From NCBI GenBank assembly GCA_964597945.1, contig CAZRAD010000095.1:1-11265 (forward strand): 11,265 nt of DNA, in the 5' to 3' direction. The notes beneath the pieces are model-generated. The model searched no databases. It saw only the letters and a list, made by a program, of their open reading frames with translations, and was not told where the DNA came from. How positions within the stretch are numbered: the first letter of the stretch is position 1; every line of letters begins with the position of its first letter. A program made the position numbers and the translations under genes. This document shows positions 7,500-11,265 of this stretch, piece by piece. The DNA comes from JAPEKQ01 sp964597945. GTDB taxonomy: Bacteria; Joyebacterota; Joyebacteria; Joyebacterales; Joyebacteraceae.

Positions 7500-8987
7500 T
7501 CAGATCCTCTTCAGAGTCCGCATGCCGAATGAGGCCTCGACGAGCGCAGGCTGAATGCTGCCGAGATCAAGGAGCCGATCGTGGAACGACTTGAGATCGA
7601 ACGCATCTCCCGCGTCGGCCTCGAACCGACGCCTGATGTTCATGATCGCCCGCTTGCCGATCATGTAGCTCGACGGCTGGGTCGGATTCATCGCGTACCG
7701 CTTCACCTCTGCGGTCGCATTGACCGGCTCAAGTTTGACCTCGCGTACCATGAACTCGATGCCCTCCTCGAGGGTCATCGTCCCCCGCTGGATGGATGTG
7801 TCGACGACGATCCGGGCGCTCCGCCAGAGCGTCTCCTTCAGCTGCCCCAGCCGCGTCATCGGGTCCGGGAAGAAGCCGGCGTCCTTCATCATCTCCTCGC
7901 AGTAAAGGGCCCACCCCTCGACGTAGACCGTGTTCCAGGTCAGCCTCCGGGCGAGCCGCGGGTTCGCGTTCGCGCGGACGAACTGCAGGTGATGCCCGGG
8001 GTACGCCTCATGGAGCGCGACGATCGGGATCGTGTGGAGACTGTGCCCCCTCAACTGCCGCTCCTGCTGCTCCTCGGTCCGTGACTCGTCGGCAGGCGTG
8101 ACGTAGAAGTGCCCCTGTTGCCGCGTCTCGAACGAACCCGGAGGCATGTATGCCGCGTACGGGAGGACACGCCGCGCGTAGATGGGTGTGTCGATGACGT
8201 GNNNNNNNNNNNNNNNNNNNNNNNNNNNNNNNNNNNNNNNNNNNNNNNNNNNNNNNNNNNNNNNNNNNNNNNNNNNNNNNNNNNNNNNNNNNNNNNNNNN
8301 NTGCGTGTTCGTCAGAAGCCATTCATACCGCTCACGTCCGACGGCGAACGGCTCGGATGCGTCCTCCGCCATCACCCGGAGCTCACCCGCAGCCTTCTCG
8401 AACGCCGCCGAGGCGGCTGTGCAAGCCTTCGTGAGCTCGGCCCCCACTGCCGGCACCTCGGGCACGACGTCGGCGACGATACTCTGCATGAACGCCACAC
8501 CGCCCGCCGCGTACTCCGCGGACACGGTGGCGAAGACACTCGGAACATCCTTGACGTTCTCGCGCATGCACGCAAGAACGCCGGGGATCTGTCGGACCCG
8601 CGAGAGCAGACCTATCGCCCGCTCCTCCAGAGGCGCGAACTCCTTCATGATCAGACTGTTGCAGCCGCCGAGAGCGGTGCCGATGTACGTGTTCGGCATC
8701 CGCTCGTGTGTCCGAAGCGTCTCGTGGTGGAATATGTCGTCTCGCAGTGATGATGCGAGCGCCGCGGCGTCAACACGGACCTCAACGGGCTCGACGTCGA
8801 GCGGGAGGGCTTCCAGATCGGCCAGCAGGTCGCGGACGTGCTGGTGCTGCTCCTGCAGCGCGTCCATTGAGAGATCGCCGAGCTCGCCGTCGTGCTCGTG
8901 CAGACCGAGGAATGTCGAGAACGTGGGTGCGTCACCCGTCTTGATCGTGAGGTAGCGCTGTACGAACGCATCGAATGCGGCGCTCAT
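7500..8987 (-). CDS. DUF885-family metallopeptidase, interrupted by an assembly gap
   Basis: A member of DUF885 (PF05960), proteins of the zinc-metallopeptidase type, probably a cytoplasmic peptidase as no signal peptide is visible. The zinc motif HEAYPGHH is encoded at 8012-7989, and the downstream EGWALYCEEM, with its likely third-ligand glutamate, begins at 7919. The C-terminal family features (LRxGTMTLEEG-like segment, QPSSYMIGK) are present. The ATG at 8987 is chosen because GGGAGG (8997-8992) lies 4 bases upstream and MSAAFDAFVQRYL looks like a family N-terminus; the frame is open further to 9113 but that extension is unlike protein. One hundred N (8202-8301) interrupt the gene between RYEWLLTNT and HVIDTPIYARR; both sides share a frame as drawn. 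Known bases give about 460 residues, against ~550-600 for the family, so the true gap is probably longer. It is the first gene of an operon with the M16 peptidase. Confidence 0.9.
   Translation of the reverse strand: MSAAFDAFVQRYLTIKTGDAPTFSTFLGLHEHDGELGDLSMDALQEQHQHVRDLLADLEALPLDVEPVEVRVDAAALASSLRDDIFHHETLRTHERMPNTYIGTALGGCNSLIMKEFAPLEERAIGLLSRVRQIPGVLACMRENVKDVPSVFATVSAEYAAGGVAFMQSIVADVVPEVPAVGAELTKACTAASAAFEKAAGELRVMAEDASEPFAVGRERYEWLLTNTXXXXXXXXXXXXXXXXXXXXXXXXXXXXXXXXXXHVIDTPIYARRVLPYAAYMPPGSFETRQQGHFYVTPADESRTEEQQERQLRGHSLHTIPIVALHEAYPGHHLQFVRANANPRLARRLTWNTVYVEGWALYCEEMMKDAGFFPDPMTRLGQLKETLWRSARIVVDTSIQRGTMTLEEGIEFMVREVKLEPVNATAEVKRYAMNPTQPSSYMIGKRAIMNIRRRFEADAGDAFDLKSFHDRLLDLGSIQPALVEASFGMRTLKRI
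8202..8301. other. Assembly gap of 100 N inside the DUF885 gene
   Basis: Exactly 100 unknown bases, the usual placeholder for a scaffold join of unknown size. Sequence on both sides belongs to the same DUF885 protein, so the join order is correct, but the number of missing codons is not known. Confidence 0.97.
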
Positions 8988-9084
8988 GATGCCTCCCGGG
9001 TGGTGGCCTTCGCAGTGGTGCGGGAATCCTCCGTGGGTCGGTCGGTATCGCCCGGAGCGGATGCCGGTCGATGCCGTACCGTGG

Positions 9085-9113
9085 ATTCTTCCACGCCGCG
9101 CCACCCCGGGCAA
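9085..9113 (-). promoter_or_regulatory. Candidate sigma-70 promoter for the DUF885-M16 operon
   Basis: On the minus strand, TTGCCC (9113-9108) and AAGAAT (9090-9085) are separated by exactly 17 bases. Each box matches the consensus at 4 of 6 positions, about 100 bases ahead of the start at 8987. The rest of the 165-base spacer 8988-9152 holds only the DUF885 ribosome site. It fits an operon start after the small gene ending at 9153, but weak matches like this arise by chance. Confidence 0.35.
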
Positions 9114-9152
9114 GGCGTTTCGCTGGATGGAGGTGTCGCCTGCGGCGCCGGT

Positions 9153-9449
9153 CTAGTTTCCCGTCCTCACCGACATCCCGTAAAGACTCGTCCCGACACC
9201 CAGGAGCATGGCGCACTCCGCGATGGAGTCGGAGAGCGACAGGAGCCGCTGTCGGGCTGTCCGGCCGGGCATCACGGGAACGATGGCCACGGTCCCGCAG
9301 CTGAGCACACCCAGGAGCACGAGCCCGTCCTCGCGCCTCGGATCTCCGGCCGAGCACGCCAGTTCGAGCGCGCACCCGTCGGCGATCTCCGCGTTGAGCC
9401 GCCTCAAACGCCGGCCGATCCCCTCGCCATCCGCGCGTCCTGTCGCCAC
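9153..9449 (-). CDS. Small hypothetical membrane protein (98 residues)
   Basis: No family is recognised. The protein begins with a charged helix (IGRRLRRLNAEIADG, residues 11-25), then a clear hydrophobic segment at about 42-60 (DGLVLLGVLSCGTVAIVPVM), a basic turn (PGRTARQR) and a weaker hydrophobic stretch at about 76-93. This suggests one or two membrane helices with a short cytoplasmic N-terminus. Cysteines lie at 26, 32, 51 and 79. Support for a real gene: third codon positions are overwhelmingly G or C, as in its neighbours, and GGGGAGG (9460-9454) lies 4 bases before the GTG at 9449. The frame is open to an ATG at 9518, but that extension lacks a ribosome site and is proline/glycine-rich without protein character. 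It is separated from the upstream HAMP gene by a terminator and from the downstream DUF885 gene by 165 bases, so it may be monocistronic. Function unknown; a non-coding reading cannot be excluded. Confidence 0.55.
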   Translation of the reverse strand: MATGRADGEGIGRRLRRLNAEIADGCALELACSAGDPRREDGLVLLGVLSCGTVAIVPVMPGRTARQRLLSLSDSIAECAMLLGVGTSLYGMSVRTGN

Positions 9450-9522
9450 ACTCCCTCCCCGCAGCGCTGGGGTGCCCCGGCCCGGGGACTCGGAGACACA
9501 CACCACCCATCCCCACACGCGC

Positions 9523-9570
9523 GCCGGTCAGCCGCAGACGACCGGCTCAGCCCTCCGGTCCCCGCCGGAG
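9523..9570 (-). other. Two tandem hairpins in the leader of the small membrane gene
   Basis: On the minus strand, a 6-bp stem (9570-9565 with 9558-9553, CTCCGG/CCGGAG, 6-base loop) is followed by a 7-bp stem (9546-9540 with 9529-9523, GCCGGTC/GACCGGC, 10-base loop). They lie 74-121 bases ahead of the GTG at 9449. No known riboswitch or T-box was recognised, and GC-rich DNA produces such stems by chance. No gene is supported in 9450-9695. Confidence 0.35.
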
Positions 9571-9695
9571 CCTCCTGTCTGCCGCGTTCTTTCGAGCAAT
9601 CGATATGCCATCGCGACCGGGTCGGATCATGTGGGCCGAGTGTCCTTCGCAATCGACCATCTCGTGTGCTCTTATGAGCGAGGTGACCCGGCCAC

Positions 9696-9722
9696 AAAAA
9701 AAAGGCGGCCCGAATCGAGCCG
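9696..9722 (-). terminator. Intrinsic terminator downstream of the HAMP gene
   Basis: On the minus strand, CGGCTCG (9722-9716) pairs with CGGGCCG (9712-9706) with one G-T wobble around a 3-base loop, followed by CC and an uninterrupted run of eight T (9703-9696). It lies about 100 bases after the HAMP gene stop (TAG at 9824-9822), so it should end that transcript and isolate the small gene downstream. A second, longer pairing, GGCGGCC (9704-9710) with GGCCGCC (9755-9761), could enclose it. Confidence 0.8.
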
Positions 9723-9772
9723 TCCCTTCGTCAACCTGGTTCACATCCCCGGGAGGCCGCCGGGCCAACCGC

Positions 9773-9814
9773 CGTGCCCACGTGCCCACGTGCCCACGTG
9801 CTCACGCGCCCACG
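9773..9814. repeat. 8-bp minisatellite (CGTGCCCA), about 5.25 copies
   Basis: Three perfect copies of CGTGCCCA (9773-9796) are followed by two one- or two-base variants (CGTGCTCA, CGCGCCCA) and a partial CG. Copy junctions create three CACGTG palindromes. The array lies 8 bases past the 3' end of the HAMP gene and upstream of its terminator, so it is in the 3' untranslated part of that transcript. An 8-base unit shifts frame with each gain or loss. Confidence 0.9.
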
Positions 9815-9821
9815 ATTCTCG

Positions 9822-10784
9822 CTACGGGCGATCCCCGGTTCTCCGCTGCACCTCGTAAGCCTCGAGCACCACGCCGAGCTGGTGGAGCGCCGAGGCGAGT
9901 CGTGTCGCAGCGCCGATCCCGCTCCCCGCACTCCGCTGCATGAGTTCGGCGATCCTGGCGCCGTCCTGCCGCTCCTCGTCCGCCGTCTCGATGTATCCGG
10001 TCGCCGCCACGGCAACCCGGATATCGGTGAGCTTCGCCTCGAGCGCCGGAGCCGCCTGTTCGGCGACATCGGCGAGAATTCGCGAAGCATCGCGCAGGCC
10101 GTTGACCGCGCGGGCCAGCGTCGTCGCATCGATCTCGGGCCTGGCCACCTCGTCCATGATCTGGTCGGAGAGGATCTCGATCTCACGCCGGAGCCCCCCG
10201 AGAGACTTGAGCTTCGCCGCGATCGCCTCCTCCTGAGCCTCCGCATCGGTGGCCGTCAGTCTACCGAGCAGTCCGCCTGCCTCCGTGAGATTTCGGGATG
10301 CGCGTCTCAGAACCGATGTCTCCGCTCCCGCGCCCTCCTTGAGCTCCTTCATCGCGACAAGGACCTCCTGCGAGGCGTGCAGAAGCTCGGGCGCGGTCCG
10401 GACGATCGCGTCGACGAGCTGGCGCGAGGTACCCAGAGTCCGCTCCGTCTCACCGAGCCTGCGGAGCTTGACCACGAGCGCGTTGATGTCGTCGTTCAAT
10501 CGGCCGAGATCGTCGGTCCGGTGGAGGACCGTCAGGAGGTTTGTGTCTCCCTCCTTCGCTGCGCGGCAAACCCAGGAGAGCCTGCGGATGGCGCGCCCGA
10601 TCGAATTGCCCCAGACGGCCACGACGATGAGTGCTGGGACCACGATGGCGCCGAGCACGATCTGGATGATGTTCGGCGGCGCTCCGCCGAGGTAGAGCAC
10701 AAGGAGAACCACATCGTGCACGATGAGCACCGCCGCCACCAGCGTGACGAGCTTGATCTCGATCGTGGGTCCGCCTCGTTCCAT
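9822..10784 (-). CDS. Membrane HAMP-domain coiled-coil protein, no recognised sensor or output domain
   Basis: A 320-residue protein with two N-terminal membrane helices (about 11-32 and 39-58) joined by only a short GGAPPN turn, so there is almost no extracytoplasmic domain. A HAMP-like module follows at about 59-110: GNSIGRAIRRLS, then a linker and the family-like DDLGRLNDDINALVVKLRR. The rest (about 110-305) is long charged and alanine/leucine-rich helix with heptad character, resembling the coiled coil of a chemotaxis transducer. It has no recognisable receptor tip motif, histidine kinase, GGDEF or other enzyme domain. It may act as a membrane-anchored signalling scaffold or a degenerate MCP-like protein; this is inference. 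The ATG at 10784 places the first helix properly; GGGGAG lies 10 bases upstream and GAGAG closer. The gene ends at TAG 9824-9822 next to the minisatellite. It lies 185 bases after the nitrilase-like gene, with a possible promoter in between. Confidence 0.8.
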   Translation of the reverse strand: MERGGPTIEIKLVTLVAAVLIVHDVVLLVLYLGGAPPNIIQIVLGAIVVPALIVVAVWGNSIGRAIRRLSWVCRAAKEGDTNLLTVLHRTDDLGRLNDDINALVVKLRRLGETERTLGTSRQLVDAIVRTAPELLHASQEVLVAMKELKEGAGAETSVLRRASRNLTEAGGLLGRLTATDAEAQEEAIAAKLKSLGGLRREIEILSDQIMDEVARPEIDATTLARAVNGLRDASRILADVAEQAAPALEAKLTDIRVAVAATGYIETADEERQDGARIAELMQRSAGSGIGAATRLASALHQLGVVLEAYEVQRRTGDRP

Positions 10785-10865
10785 CGTCTCTCAGCTCCCC
10801 GTTCCTGTTACATCCTGACTGGTTGCCTCGTCTGTGCGCCAATGAGACACGAACATCACCTCTGG

Positions 10866-10871
10866 ATTATG
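10866..10871 (-). promoter_or_regulatory. Possible -10 box upstream of the HAMP gene
   Basis: CATAAT on the minus strand (10871-10866) matches TATAAT at 5 of 6 positions and lies in the least GC-rich part of the 10785-10969 spacer, about 80 bases before the ATG. No good -35 box is seen at 17 bases; that position falls in the GGCCGGCC palindrome. Weak evidence. Confidence 0.25.
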
Positions 10872-10885
10872 CAACTAGTATGCCA

Positions 10886-10914
10886 GCGGCCGGCCGCGGC
10901 CCCCCCCCGGGGGG
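10886..10914. other. GC palindrome cluster with C9/G6 homopolymer
   Basis: A 12-base palindrome GCGGCCGGCCGC (10886-10897) overlaps CCGCGG (10894-10899) and runs straight into nine C (10900-10908) and six G (10909-10914). ACTAGT lies close by at 10874-10879. It sits in the spacer after the nitrilase-like gene, where no gene is supported. It may be a sequencing or assembly artefact, a vector or linker remnant, or real GC-rich DNA. Confidence 0.7.
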
Positions 10915-10969
10915 AGGGTCGTCCACCGATGCCGTACGCGCTGATCACCGGCTTCGCCATGCGCGTTGG

Positions 10970-11265
10970 TCAATCGAGCCGGTAGAGGTCGGTGCGCCGG
11001 TCCTCCCGGATGTTGTTCCTCGGCGTGATCTGTTTGTCGCGAGCCTCGGCCGGGTCGATCTCGTGGACCAGCACTGTCTCACCCGTGACGTGTGCTCGTT
11101 CGAGGATCCGACCGCGGGGCGTGACGATCTCGGTCTGTCCGGTGAAGGTGAGATCCATTCCGGCCCGCTTCTCGGTTCCGACCCGATTCGCAGTGATCGA
11201 GAAGACCCTGTTCTCGATCGACCGGGTCACCATCGCGTCCTGACAGTACGGAAGCACGAGGTTCG
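10970..11265 (-). CDS. Nitrilase-superfamily carbon-nitrogen hydrolase, C-terminal part only
   Basis: The last 97 or so residues of a CN-hydrolase (PF00795), cytoplasmic enzymes that hydrolyse amides, nitriles or carbamoyl groups. Seen in the sequence: NLVLPYCQDAM at the window edge, SIENRVFSITANRVG, LTFTGQTEIVTPRGRIL, HEIDPAEARDKQITP and, near the end, REDRRTDLYRL. These match the C-terminal strands and the final R/DRR..LY signature of the family. The catalytic Glu, Lys and Cys lie in the missing N-terminal part, beyond 11265. The frame is open to the edge: an in-frame GTG at 11257 is inside the conserved NLVLPYC segment, so it is not the start. The substrate cannot be told from this end; N-carbamoylputrescine amidase, omega-amidase-like or other branches are all possible. 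It is on the same strand as the HAMP gene, 185 bases upstream of it. Confidence 0.88.
   Translation of the reverse strand, partial: NLVLPYCQDAMVTRSIENRVFSITANRVGTEKRAGMDLTFTGQTEIVTPRGRILERAHVTGETVLVHEIDPAEARDKQITPRNNIREDRRTDLYRLD

Noticed and set aside
8988..9113. Extended N-terminus for the DUF885 protein
   Set aside because: The extra 42 residues (G/H/P/R-rich) are not protein-like, contain the likely ribosome site of the ATG at 8987, and overlap a candidate promoter.
9736..9755. A GGTTCACATCCC stretch resembling a tRNA T-loop
   Set aside because: The flanking bases do not form a T stem, and no acceptor, D or anticodon arms are found around it.
9208..9858. A 216-residue plus-strand open frame
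   Set aside because: Serine/arginine/proline-rich without domains, runs through the terminator and minisatellite, and opposes the better-supported 98-residue gene.
9774..10985. A 403-residue plus-strand open frame opposite the HAMP gene
   Set aside because: It starts inside the minisatellite, is R/D/E/H-rich without domains, and crosses the homopolymer block. The minus-strand HAMP gene explains the region.

Overview
This is a GC-rich bacterial window, roughly 60-65% G+C by eye, with a strong G/C preference at third codon positions. It looks like part of a metagenome-type scaffold, because it contains a run of exactly 100 N at 8202-8301. The gene set (folP next to cdaA, a bacterial DUF2723/GT117 glycosyltransferase carrying TPRs, a two-domain M16 peptidase and a DUF885 peptidase) would suit a GC-rich member of the FCB-like or candidate phyla. 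That placement is an inference, since there is no rRNA or other phylogenetic marker. No tRNA, rRNA, CRISPR array, transposase or phage gene was seen.

Layout, left part (+ strand, 2-4559): folP (dihydropteroate synthase, 5' end cut by the window), cdaA (membrane diadenylate cyclase, start 5 bases after the folP stop), then after 105 bases an 886-residue DUF2723 membrane O-glycosyltransferase with a TPR tail. The series ends at a strong intrinsic terminator at 4616-4653. These three genes could be one transcript linking folate synthesis, c-di-AMP signalling and envelope glycosylation.

Right part (- strand, 4760-11265), read from right to left: the C-terminal end of a nitrilase-superfamily amidohydrolase (cut by the window edge); a 185-base spacer with an odd C9/G6 homopolymer and a cluster of palindromes; a 320-residue membrane HAMP/coiled-coil protein with no recognisable sensor or output domain; an 8-bp minisatellite and a T8 terminator; a likely 98-residue small membrane protein behind a structured leader; and a two-gene peptidase operon (DUF885 metallopeptidase, then a single-chain two-domain M16 peptidase, 4 bases apart). 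The DUF885 gene contains the N gap, which is probably shorter in the assembly than in the real gene.

Most of the window is ordinary housekeeping and accessory sequence. The points most worth a second look are the HAMP protein without a sensor or output, the minisatellite at its 3' end, the small membrane protein, and the suspicious GC tract near 10886-10914. I see no convincing new multi-gene system.
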